From the NCBI RefSeq assembly GCF_015476655.1, contig NZ_JABFHF010000004.1, positions 124,001-188,000 of the forward strand: DNA of 64,000 nt, read 5' to 3'. Of this stretch, positions 9,973 to 17,087 are shown in pieces. Below the pieces are notes generated by a model that had not been told where the DNA came from, ran no database searches, and saw nothing but the letters and a program-made list of their open reading frames with translations. Every line of letters begins with the position of its first letter. Positions within the stretch are counted from its first letter, which is position 1. Both the position numbers and the translations under genes were made by a program. The DNA is from Aquiflexum lacus (lineage in GTDB: Bacteria; Bacteroidota; Bacteroidia; Cytophagales; Cyclobacteriaceae).

Positions 9973-10734
9973 TTAAAACGATTTCACAATCTCCACAAAA
10001 TCCCTTGATTTCAAGGAAGCACCGCCAATCAATCCACCATCCACATCAGGCTTGGAGAACAGTTCCTTGGCATTTCCGGGATTGGCGCTGCCTCCATAAA
10101 GGATGGAAATGTTGTCGGCCAATTCCTGTCCATATTTGCTGGCAAAATGATTCCTCAGTGCCGCATGCATTTCCTGTGCCTGATCGGAAGAAGCTGTTCT
10201 ACCTGTTCCAATGGCCCAAATAGGTTCGTAGGCAATGACTATTTTGGACATTTCCTCAGGTGTAAATCCAAAAAGGCTTTCTGTCAATTGCTGTTTAACA
10301 TATTCCTCATGTGTGCCGGCTTCACGGATTTCCAAGGGTTCGCCACAGCAGAAAATCGGTGTCAGGCCATTGGCCAATGCCTGCTTGGTTTTTTCAGTCA
10401 GCAATTCATTGGACTCTTTAAAGTATTCCCTTCTTTCGCTGTGTCCGATAATAACATAAGTGGCCCCAAAAGAAGCTAACATACCTGCCGACGTTTCTCC
10501 GGTATAGGCACCGGAAGCTTTGTCAGAGCAATTTTGGGAACCTAGGAAAAGGTTTGGCGTATCCCCGATCAGTTTCTTAACAGAATAAAGGTGAACAAAC
10601 GGTGGGTTGAGTACAGTGATCACATCTTTGATGTTTTCATCCTTGAGCATATTGACGATTTCAGAAGTCAGCTTTTGACCTTCTTCAAAATTGAGGTTCA
10701 TTTTCCAGTTTCCGGCTACAATTTTTTTGCGCAT
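9973..10734 (-). CDS. tpiA: triosephosphate isomerase
   Basis: TpiA interconverts dihydroxyacetone phosphate and glyceraldehyde-3-phosphate. The start was set at the ATG at 10734, giving MRKKIVAGNWKMN, the standard N-terminus with the substrate lysine in NWKMN; upstream in-frame codons would add an unlikely 14-residue extension. GHSERREYF carries the catalytic histidine, AYEPIWAIGTG carries the catalytic glutamate and hinged loop, and ISILYGGSANPGNAKEL plus VDGGLIGGASL form the phosphate-binding end. 253 residues is the normal length. It is divergent from recX. Confidence 0.98.
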   Translation of the reverse strand: MRKKIVAGNWKMNLNFEEGQKLTSEIVNMLKDENIKDVITVLNPPFVHLYSVKKLIGDTPNLFLGSQNCSDKASGAYTGETSAGMLASFGATYVIIGHSERREYFKESNELLTEKTKQALANGLTPIFCCGEPLEIREAGTHEEYVKQQLTESLFGFTPEEMSKIVIAYEPIWAIGTGRTASSDQAQEMHAALRNHFASKYGQELADNISILYGGSANPGNAKELFSKPDVDGGLIGGASLKSRDFVEIVKSF

Positions 10735-10807
10735 AGTGTTGAATGGTTTGAGTTTAAAATTTGAAAAAAATAACACTTAAAGTTACTTTGGGCTAAAATT
10801 ACACAAA

Positions 10808-11314
10808 ATGTCCTACCCACGAAAAGAATATAATCCCGATCAACCCAAAAAGTATTGGTCCTTGGCCGAAGCAAAGGTCAGGATCGCTTCTTTTTGTGCC
10901 TATCAGGAGCGGTACCAACAAGAGGTCAGGAACAAACTGCATAAACGTGGAATCTATGGGGAGGAGGCTGAGGAGTTGATTGCTTATATGATCAGTGAAG
11001 GCTATTTGAATGAAGAAAGGTTTGCACAGGCATTTGTAAGCGGGAAATTCAGGATCAAAAAATGGGGCAGAAATAAAATCCTACAGGAACTGAAGTTTCG
11101 CCAAATCAGTCCCAATTGTATCAAATCAGGAATGAAGGAAATCGACGAAGATGAATATTGGGAAACACTTCTCCATTTGGTTGAAAAGAAAGCTGACTTG
11201 ATAAAGGAATCTGATGATTTCAAAAAAAGGTACAAGACCCATCAATACCTGATGGGGAGGGGTTTTGAAAATGATCTGATTCAAAATGCCATAGAAACTA
11301 TTTTTTCAAAATAA
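10808..11314 (+). CDS. recX: regulatory protein RecX
   Basis: RecX binds RecA filaments and limits recombination. The 168-residue protein shows the three-helix RecX repeats: SFCAYQERYQQEVRNKLHKRG, then LIAYMISEGYLNEERFAQAFV, then KWGRNKILQELKFRQIS, with a C-terminal third repeat ending in YLMGRGFENDLIQNAIE. Length is normal. It is divergent from tpiA with 73 bases between the start codons. recA is not in the window. Confidence 0.9.
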   Translation: MSYPRKEYNPDQPKKYWSLAEAKVRIASFCAYQERYQQEVRNKLHKRGIYGEEAEELIAYMISEGYLNEERFAQAFVSGKFRIKKWGRNKILQELKFRQISPNCIKSGMKEIDEDEYWETLLHLVEKKADLIKESDDFKKRYKTHQYLMGRGFENDLIQNAIETIFSK

Positions 11315-11367
11315 AATCTTTAATAATTGAAAGCAAAAGCCTAATTTGCGAAAGATTTGATTGTCAG

Positions 11368-11871
11368 ATGATTCAGAAATTATTCCCCTTAGACAAAAAC
11401 TACATACTCCGTCAGGCACAATCTGTTTTGGAAGAAAGCCTTTTGGACACCATGGTTTTTGAGCTTAAAAAATCCTACACCCAATTGTACAATCCACTGA
11501 TGCTAATGGATGAGACCTTTGCTACTATCTTGGATACTTACGAGTATCCAAAAGACAGGCTGAGGATGATTTACAGGCAGCTATGTGGCATCTACCGTTT
11601 TAAAAACAGGGAGAATCAATTGGAGTTGCTTTTTGATGGGCGTACCCATTTTGAAAAATTCCAGGAAGATTGGTCAGCACAGTTGATCGCTTGGGTACAT
11701 GAGTTGGGTTATCATGAACAATACGTGAAAACCATGCTCAGAATGACTTTGCTTTATGATACAGAAAGCAGGGCAGAATGGGCCGAAAACCACTGCAAGT
11801 TTTTTATCAACCAGCATTTCGAGTTGAAAATCATTAAGAGAAAAGGGGAATTGCGGTTGAAGATTGCGTAA
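11368..11871 (+). CDS. hypothetical cytoplasmic protein (167 aa)
   Basis: A 167-residue protein rich in charged and aromatic residues, with no signal peptide, no membrane segment and no motif I recognise. The middle reads RLRMIYRQLCGIYRFKNREN and looks helical; the C-terminus KIIKRKGELRLKIA is basic. It begins 53 bases after recX on the same strand and may share its message. Codon use and clean ends support a real gene. Confidence 0.65.
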   Translation: MIQKLFPLDKNYILRQAQSVLEESLLDTMVFELKKSYTQLYNPLMLMDETFATILDTYEYPKDRLRMIYRQLCGIYRFKNRENQLELLFDGRTHFEKFQEDWSAQLIAWVHELGYHEQYVKTMLRMTLLYDTESRAEWAENHCKFFINQHFELKIIKRKGELRLKIA

Positions 11872-11969
11872 AAAAACTAAAGTCATTTTTTTATTTTTCT
11901 GGCTAATTCATAAAATAGTAATAAGCACTTACTTAATAGGTTATATAATTTTTATAAATTTATTACCTG

Positions 11970-12036
11970 ATGTCTGAAAAATTCAGAGGTAAATATCGCA
12001 ACGAGTCCGCAAAATTGGGATTATGGTTGGAATGCT
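11970..12036 (+). pseudogene. out-of-frame N-terminus of the REP-associated transposase
   Basis: From ATG 11970 one reads MSEKFRGKYRNESA, the usual start of Bacteroidetes RAYT proteins. The continuation QNWDYGWNA then appears in the frame of the ATG at 12037. Restoring an eight-base deletion after about 12007 would give exactly 25 codons before MYFITICTKNR. The natural N-terminus is therefore frameshifted. Confidence 0.6.
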
Positions 12037-12627
12037 ATGTATTTCATTACCATTTGCACCAAAAACAGAATTCATTTTTTTGGGGAAATTGAAAATGATA
12101 AAATGAAATTATCCAATCAGGGTGTTATTGCAGATTTATTGTGGTATGAAATAAAAAATCATGCAAATAATGTTGAATTGCGTGAATTTGTCGTCATGTC
12201 CAATCATGTGCATGGCATATTGATTATAAACGGGGAAACGTCATCAGGGACAACGCATGACGTAGGGACAGGGTATGATGTAGGGACAACGCATGCGTTG
12301 TCCCTACAACCCGATAACGATGTGCCAACCGTAGGGACAGGGCATGCCCTGTCCCTACCGGATGCCCTATCCCTACAACAACCATCGGAACCACCATCCC
12401 AAACCATCGGTCAAAAAAGATTTCAAAATCAGGGGAAAAATACCATATCATCAATTATTGGTTCATACAAATCTGCTGTAACCAAACATTGTAACCGCTT
12501 AAAATTCGATTTTGACTGGCAATCTCGTTTTCATGACCACATCATCCGGTCTGATGAATCATTTCTAAGAATTGCAACATATATAAAAAATAATCCCGCC
12601 AATTGGAAAGATGACACCTTTTTTTAG
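12037..12627 (+). CDS. REP-associated tyrosine transposase (RAYT, Y1 family), N-terminally damaged
   Basis: RAYT proteins are HUH single-strand nucleases linked to the spread of REP palindromes. This reading frame keeps YFITICTKNRIHFFGEI, the HUH metal-binding HVHGI (VVMSNHVHGILII), the SIIGSYKSAVTK helix with the candidate catalytic tyrosine, and the terminal YIKNNPANWKDD. The ATG at 12037 lies inside the conserved N-terminal strand, because the first 25 codons are out of frame (see 11970-12036). Between the HUH motif and the tyrosine helix sits an extra low-complexity stretch coded by two perfect 28-bp palindromes. Activity is doubtful. Confidence 0.85.
   Translation: MYFITICTKNRIHFFGEIENDKMKLSNQGVIADLLWYEIKNHANNVELREFVVMSNHVHGILIINGETSSGTTHDVGTGYDVGTTHALSLQPDNDVPTVGTGHALSLPDALSLQQPSEPPSQTIGQKRFQNQGKNTISSIIGSYKSAVTKHCNRLKFDFDWQSRFHDHIIRSDESFLRIATYIKNNPANWKDDTFF
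12280..12307. repeat. REP-like perfect palindrome 1 inside the RAYT gene
   Basis: A 28-bp perfect palindrome with arm GTAGGGACAACGCA. In the RAYT frame it adds VGTTHALSL. Half-copies of the arm occur nearby at about 12247-12258 and 12262-12275. Confidence 0.85.
12331..12358. repeat. REP-like perfect palindrome 2 inside the RAYT gene
   Basis: A 28-bp perfect palindrome with arm GTAGGGACAGGGCA. It shares GTAGGGACA and the GCATGC centre with palindrome 1 and adds VGTGHALSL. A right-arm fragment GCCCTATCCCTAC follows at 12364-12376. Confidence 0.85.
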
Positions 12628-12736
12628 AATCGCACTCATATGTGAATAATTGGGCGATGAATTTGAATCTCTATTTTGTAATGGGTGCCAGGAAAAGTGA
12701 CGGTTAGACGATAAATCCAATAAATGCAAACAAGAA

Positions 12737-13225
12737 TCACCCTTCTTCTTCCCAATCCTCCTCATCCTCCTCCACCACCAAATCCATCGCGTCCTCAGCC
12801 CAGGCGACAATCAGTTCACGCTGTTCTTCCGTCAGTTTGGCTGAAGGATGCATCAGGGTATAAATTCCCATGGGCATGCTCTCATCGTCAATTACGGAGG
12901 AAATGTCATCAAGGTAGCCTAGCTTTTTGATCATGTCATTTTCCTGCCAAGTAGAAAAATTGAGTTCTTTCCTGCCTTCCCTGACATCCTTGGCCACAAG
13001 CCAAGAAGATGGTGCCATATAAGAATACCAAGGATAATTGGTCTCATTGCTATGGCAGCTGTAACAGGACGTTTTCAATATTCCGGCAACTTCCTCATTG
13101 ACAATTCCACTTTGAATAATATCCTCTGGATTATTGGATTCCACGGAAGGCAATTCAGTGGGCACAAACTGAATACCTATAAAAACCAAGAACAATCCTA
13201 TTAGGATTAAATTTCCCAACTTCAT
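12737..13225 (-). CDS. heme-binding domain protein (single CxxCH cytochrome)
   Basis: A 162-residue exported protein: one N-terminal membrane helix (about 4-22), then CYSCHSNET (C54, C57, H58), a c-type heme site, followed by YPWYSYMAPSSWLVAKDVREGR, typical of the haem_bd family. The C-terminus is very acidic (EEDEEDWEEE). It probably carries electrons or senses redox state on the outer face of the inner membrane. Its start overlaps the stop of the next cytochrome upstream by four bases (ATGA), so the two are made together. Confidence 0.85.
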   Translation of the reverse strand: MKLGNLILIGLFLVFIGIQFVPTELPSVESNNPEDIIQSGIVNEEVAGILKTSCYSCHSNETNYPWYSYMAPSSWLVAKDVREGRKELNFSTWQENDMIKKLGYLDDISSVIDDESMPMGIYTLMHPSAKLTEEQRELIVAWAEDAMDLVVEEDEEDWEEEG

Positions 13226-13620
13226 TCTTTGGGTGATTTCTTTTTACCGGCACTCCATTCCATCAAAGTGGCCAATTCACCCTCAGTAAGTTTTCCCTCA
13301 GGCTTGTTTTCCAAGAATTTTGCTGGCGGCATATCTCCATTTTCAAGGGCCTCCACGATTTTTCCTTTGGTTGCCATTTGCTTGGCTTTTTTGGAAGCTT
13401 CAAATTCATCCCAATCGAGTTTTTTCTTTCCTTTTTCGTTTTTGGATTCTGCATTATGACAGCCATAACATTTCTGTTCAACGATAGCCTTTACCTGAGG
13501 AGGCATATCGGGTGCAATTTCATGGGAAATAAATTTTGTTTCAGGTTCGGATTTAGTAACACCCTGAATGAACAAAAGACCTAGAATGGCCAAAGCGGGG
13601 AGGAAGAATAATTTTTTCAT
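13222..13620 (-). CDS. small c-type cytochrome / heme-binding domain protein
   Basis: A 132-residue protein with an N-terminal membrane or signal helix (about 4-20) and one heme site, CYGCHN (C51, C54, H55). The middle KLDWDEFEASKKAKQMATKGKIV and the ending MEWSAGKKK match heme-binding domain proteins. It is the first gene of a two-gene unit with the similar protein downstream, overlapping it by four bases. The partner enzyme is not in the window. Confidence 0.83.
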   Translation of the reverse strand: MKKLFFLPALAILGLLFIQGVTKSEPETKFISHEIAPDMPPQVKAIVEQKCYGCHNAESKNEKGKKKLDWDEFEASKKAKQMATKGKIVEALENGDMPPAKFLENKPEGKLTEGELATLMEWSAGKKKSPKE

Positions 13621-14303
13621 AGGGAGGAGTAAATAGTTTGATCAGGAATTTCAGAAAAATTTATGAATTCCGCAATTGGATATTTATGAATTGACTGAGA
13701 TTCTTGGTTTTTCTACTTTAAATGTATGAGAATGGCTAAAGTTTAAAAATTTCCATTTGAAATAAAGTCTTTATAAGACATAAATAATTTTTGTGAACAA
13801 GTCACTTATGGTTTACAAAAACAAAAAACTGTCCTTAGAGGGGACAGCTTTTAACCAAACCGAGAGCAAAAAGAACACTAAAATTAGTGCCTGCAATTTC
13901 TGTTTTTGAATAACTAAACCTTGATAAAAACCTGAAAATGCAGGGCTTAGGAGTAGATTTTTTCCATATTAATGGGTTTAACTTAATCAGGTTAGCTTAA
14001 GTTGCACATTGGTCTCTTTTTATGTATTAAATGATTTAATGGCTTTTATTAAAATAGTTTGGGATGGGTGTGGAGGCCTTTGGAAGACGCTTCCTCAAAA
14101 AAATCAAACAGATAATGAGAAGAATTCTAAGGATTCAATTTCATCCTGATGGTTACAGTGGATGGAAAAAATAAAAAGAGATTATCATATCTGTTATTCT
14201 ATTAGGTATTAAGCAACCGGGGATCTTTATACTGCATGCCGGCAAATCAGCCGCTGCTTTTGCTGAAATATCTGATTAGATTATCAAATATCCAATCCCC
14301 CTC
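13621..14303. other. gene-free intergenic stretch
   Basis: About 680 bases without a believable reading frame. It is AT-rich, with one small hairpin, CTGTCC paired with GGACAG near 13839-13857, followed by a short T-run. No tRNA, promoter consensus or conserved RNA fold stands out. It leads into the repeat-rich island that follows. Confidence 0.55.
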
Positions 14304-14324
14304 GGACAAAAATAATTCGACACC
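14304..14324. repeat. 21-bp direct repeat, left copy
   Basis: GGACAAAAAT followed by AATTCGACACC. It matches 20 of 21 bases with the copy at 14681-14701. The two copies flank the 21-bp tandem array. Confidence 0.8.
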
Positions 14325-14396
14325 AGGCTGCTTGGAATTAGAGTAAATTGGTGGGAGTATTTGTAATTTCTAAAATACTCAGTGAGTTCTCTCCGA

Positions 14397-14627
14397 GGCG
14401 AACTAGTTCACCAAAAAAGTGAGTGAGTTCACCAAAAAGGCGACTGAGTTCGGCAAAAAGGCGACCCAGTTCATCAAAAAGGCGAGTGAGTTTACCAAAA
14501 AGGTGACCGAGTTCACCAAATAGGCGAACCAGTTCATTAAAAAGGTGACCGGGGTTACCAAAAAGGTGAGTGAGTTCACCAAAAAGGTGAACCGGGTAGG
14601 CAAAAAGGTGAGTGAGTTCGCCTATGA
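14397..14627. repeat. tandem array, eleven 21-bp units
   Basis: Eleven contiguous units of exactly 21 bases, consensus GGTGA-N4-AGTTCACCAAAAA with substitutions but no length change. Each boundary reads TTCACC-AAAAA-GGTGA, a small hairpin with an A5 loop. Because 21 is a multiple of three, the frames stay open and give artificial heptapeptide repeats, which I do not call as genes. There are no spacers, so it is not a CRISPR array. A degenerate unit precedes it at about 14376-14396. Confidence 0.9.
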
Positions 14628-14636
14628 AGTGGGGAG

Positions 14637-14676
14637 GGGTACTTCCGAAGTACCCCCTACCACTTCGGAAGTACCC
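14637..14676. repeat. inverted repeat beside the array
   Basis: Perfect 15-base arms GGGTACTTCCGAAGT and ACTTCGGAAGTACCC enclose a 10-base spacer. Each arm contains the near-palindrome ACTTCCGAAGT, so several fold-backs are possible. Confidence 0.8.
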
Positions 14677-14680
14677 ATTT

Positions 14681-14701
14681 GGACAAAAATGATTCGACAC
14701 C
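14681..14701. repeat. 21-bp direct repeat, right copy
   Basis: GGACAAAAAT followed by GATTCGACACC, one mismatch from the copy at 14304-14324. After it come two GC hairpins (CCCCCG/CGGGGG near 14740-14757 and CCCCGA/TCGGGG near 14800-14815) but no gene. Confidence 0.8.
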
Positions 14702-14846
14702 CTTCGGGGTCGGGAGTATATTTTTGGATGCTTTGATCCCCCGTAAAACCGGGGGTAAATAATATAAGGATTGGAGGCAACAACCCTGAAGTGCCTGCCC
14801 CGAGAATCGGGGGTTGAACTAGCTTTGAATTGGAATTACAAATTCC

Positions 14847-14879
14847 TAAAAATAAAAGGTGTAGTTGCAAACTACACCT
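14847..14879 (-). terminator. terminator of the HEPN-like gene
   Basis: Perfect arms AGGTGTAGTT (14857-14866) and AACTACACCT (14870-14879) with loop GCA. On the minus strand the stem is followed by a T-rich run. It lies just after the stop codon of the gene at 14891. Confidence 0.8.
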
Positions 14880-14890
14880 ATAGAGGATCT

Positions 14891-15718
14891 TTATTGTTTA
14901 AACCTAAATATATCTTGATCTGAGTAATGGGTAATTTTGACATATCTTGACCCATTTTTACCCAAAGGCAATGGAATTCCAAAATCATTACTTCCATTTT
15001 CTAAAATGACCAATTTTCTATGCTTTTGCTTTTCAGTTAACACATAATAAGACAACAAAAATGAATAAGCGAACTTTTCCGTCCAATCATCGAATGAGAT
15101 ATTTGGCAATTCCCAGTCTGCTAATTTTTTATCAGAATGTAGAAAAATTATGGAACTGTCAGTTGATATGCTAAAATCTGAATGGGCAAATGCATTTCTC
15201 AGAGAGGAGTGGAATCCTTTGGAAATTATTTTTGGATAATTCAAACCGATATCTAATAATGAGTCTCTTAATTCTTTTCTTATAAATGTATGTTTAGACA
15301 TCTCAGGAATAATAACTTTCCATGGATAGGATTTATCCTGTGCTAATTGAGCTAAGCGAAAAAGCTGCTTTAAGAATGGTTTTGACTCCCAAATATGCGT
15401 GTAGATCATCAATTCCAAATTTATTCTATATTCATCGTCCTCTACAGCAACTGCACCAGAAGGAAAAGAATAAAAAGTTTTTATAAAAGCAATCAAAAAC
15501 TTAAGCCTGGTTTCGTCCCGATATTCGTCCAACATATGATCAATAGTGTGCGGAAAGTATCCTGAATTTGAATCTCCTATTACTTCATCGAATTCGCCAT
15601 TTGCTACAAATAGAAATAATTTATCGCTACTACACACTTTTTTAACATAGGAAAACAACTCCTCAACCGCTGTTTTTACTTCTAAATTTATCTTTGCAAA
15701 ATTTTCTTTCGAAATCAT
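14891..15718 (-). CDS. uncharacterised protein with HEPN-like RNxxxH motif
   Basis: A 275-residue soluble protein I cannot name. Residues 174-179 read RNAFAH, within SSLRNAFAHSDFSI; R-N-x3-H on a predicted helix is the catalytic pattern of HEPN ribonucleases in toxin-antitoxin and abortive-infection systems. The rest is helical and aromatic, with no membrane segment. It lies 124 bases downstream of, and on the same strand as, an HTH protein with a nuclease-like signature, and has a terminator. Hypothesis: an RNA-cutting effector or fold-related protein. The motif alone does not prove nuclease activity. Confidence 0.6.
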   Translation of the reverse strand: MISKENFAKINLEVKTAVEELFSYVKKVCSSDKLFLFVANGEFDEVIGDSNSGYFPHTIDHMLDEYRDETRLKFLIAFIKTFYSFPSGAVAVEDDEYRINLELMIYTHIWESKPFLKQLFRLAQLAQDKSYPWKVIIPEMSKHTFIRKELRDSLLDIGLNYPKIISKGFHSSLRNAFAHSDFSISTDSSIIFLHSDKKLADWELPNISFDDWTEKFAYSFLLSYYVLTEKQKHRKLVILENGSNDFGIPLPLGKNGSRYVKITHYSDQDIFRFKQ

Positions 15719-15737
15719 TTCAATTATTATATATCTC

Positions 15738-15745
15738 CAAAAATA
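15738..15745 (-). promoter_or_regulatory. possible -7 element before the HEPN-like gene
   Basis: On the minus strand TATTTTTG matches TAnnTTTG, 20 bases before the ATG at 15718. There is no clear TTTG 19-21 bases further upstream. Two inverted repeats lie in the expected operator zone. Confidence 0.3.
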
Positions 15746-15756
15746 TTGATAAACAG

Positions 15757-15778
15757 TATAATGAATTAAATCATTATA
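15757..15778. repeat. inverted repeat, candidate operator 1
   Basis: TATAATGA-ATTAAA-TCATTATA, perfect 8-base arms, just upstream of the putative -7 element of the HEPN-like gene. Confidence 0.55.
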
Positions 15779-15798
15779 ATATATAGATCATATATTAT
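15776..15798. repeat. inverted repeat, candidate operator 2
   Basis: ATAATATAT-AGATC-ATATATTAT, perfect 9-base arms. It overlaps the first inverted repeat by three bases. The region is very AT-rich, so chance palindromes are possible. Confidence 0.5.
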
Positions 15799-15842
15799 TA
15801 GGAATTCGTTTACTATTAACCCAACTGACATAAAAATTCAAA

Positions 15843-16811
15843 CTACTCCCAACTTGGTATGTGTTTATTCTTACAGTATTCTTCAATTTCTGTGTCTTCC
15901 GAAAAATATTCGTCACAAAATTGATCAAGTTCTTTTTCTGCACCCGAGGCATACTTTTCACTTGCTGTCATAAGTTTTTCTACCTGTTCTATGAACCTGT
16001 TAAATTCATTATTCATCTTACAAAGTTTGTCAATGGTCTTAAAATCCAAATCTCTTAATGATGGAGGAAAAAGCAATTTACTTTCATAAGGGTTTGGGTT
16101 GAGTTTTAAAATTCCAATTCCAAATGATTGATTTAATCTTGCCATTTCATCATTTAGACTTTCACTAAACTCAAAAGCGACCAAATAGCCATAATTTGCC
16201 CAGCTTGAATTTGAAACTGCTTGAAAGAAGGCTTTTTTGAGTTCACTATCACTGTTTATTTCTTTTTTCAGTTCGTAAGAACTCATTTTAAAAGTGTCAA
16301 ATTTATTTATGGATTTTAAAAAATTTCGGCTAGCCATTGTTTGTAGGTTTAAAAACTTAATGCCCACCATATCAGGGTGAGTCCAAATTTGATTGGTGTC
16401 TTTTCCATTTGATTGTTCATGGAAAATAGTTTTAGAATACGTACCTGTGTTTTTTAGATAACTGCTTAAAAGTATATGTAAATCTCTCTCTTCATAAGTT
16501 TTGATTTTGGTTGGTTTTATTGCGGGTGCTGTTTGGGTTTCAGTTTCTCCGCTTAAAATGTCAATCGCAATATTCTCCTCGTTCTTTGTCAGATAGTAAG
16601 AATAAGTTCCTCCCTGTTGATTTATTCTTTTCACCCTTGAGTCACCCTTACGAATAAAGTCGCCAAGTATAGCCGAAACTGTCGAACCAGGAGTCTTTGC
16701 AGGTCCAAAATCATAATAATTTTTCCGCACAATATGATTGTAAACTTCCAAATAGTTTGTAAGTCCGTTAATTTCTTCCAGGCTCTTTAATACTGCTTCT
16801 TTTATTGTCAT
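15843..16811 (-). CDS. HARE-type HTH protein with PD-(D/E)xK-like domain (COG2958-like)
   Basis: A 322-residue protein. Residues 1-75 (TIKEAVLKSLEEINGLTNYL to GGTYSYYL) resemble the HARE winged-helix domain found in restriction-modification proteins. A variable linker follows, and from about residue 105 a second domain with WTHPDMVGI (P146, D147) and SYELKKEI (E180, K182), spaced like a PD-(D/E)xK nuclease core, then VAFEFSESLNDEMARLNQSFGIGILKLN. It is upstream of the HEPN-like gene on the same strand. I infer a DNA-binding, possibly nuclease-type, defence protein; no methylase is nearby. Confidence 0.65.
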   Translation of the reverse strand: MTIKEAVLKSLEEINGLTNYLEVYNHIVRKNYYDFGPAKTPGSTVSAILGDFIRKGDSRVKRINQQGGTYSYYLTKNEENIAIDILSGETETQTAPAIKPTKIKTYEERDLHILLSSYLKNTGTYSKTIFHEQSNGKDTNQIWTHPDMVGIKFLNLQTMASRNFLKSINKFDTFKMSSYELKKEINSDSELKKAFFQAVSNSSWANYGYLVAFEFSESLNDEMARLNQSFGIGILKLNPNPYESKLLFPPSLRDLDFKTIDKLCKMNNEFNRFIEQVEKLMTASEKYASGAEKELDQFCDEYFSEDTEIEEYCKNKHIPSWE

Positions 16812-17021
16812 TATCTTTTATTTACTAGTGGTATGGTTAGGAAATGGCGAAACTGTTTTTAATTCAAGAAAATCTGTTCATATCTGCCCAAATAGGGTTG
16901 GTATCAGATATATTTTTTTTATTTCCTTTTGTCTAAACTTAATCTCTTTTAGTTTAATTTCCAATCCATCCTCTGAACTTTTTATCTGATCAATTCCTCC
17001 CTTTTCTGTTCCAATAACCAC

Positions 17022-17048
17022 AAAAAAACCACTGCATTCGCAGTGGTT
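17022..17048 (-). terminator. strong terminator of the Gfo/Idh oxidoreductase gene
   Basis: Arms AACCACTGC (17027-17035) and GCAGTGGTT (17040-17048) with loop ATTC; on the minus strand seven to eight T residues follow. It lies 40 bases after the stop codon at 17088. Confidence 0.92.
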
Positions 17049-17087
17049 CATATGGTTTGAGAGAGTTACAGTTTATAGTAGATAAGC

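Noticed and set aside
12724-12930. Proline-rich open frame opposite the heme-binding protein gene
   Set aside because: It is the complement of the acidic C-terminal codons of the cytochrome gene, which has a signal helix and a CxxCH motif.
14397-14627. CRISPR array
   Set aside because: The units are contiguous with no spacers, diverge from one another, and no cas gene is nearby.
14338-14700. Long open frames with LFGELTHLFGEL-type heptapeptide repeats on both strands
   Set aside because: They result from the 21-bp tandem array, whose length is a multiple of three; several frames are open at once and there is no start context or promoter.
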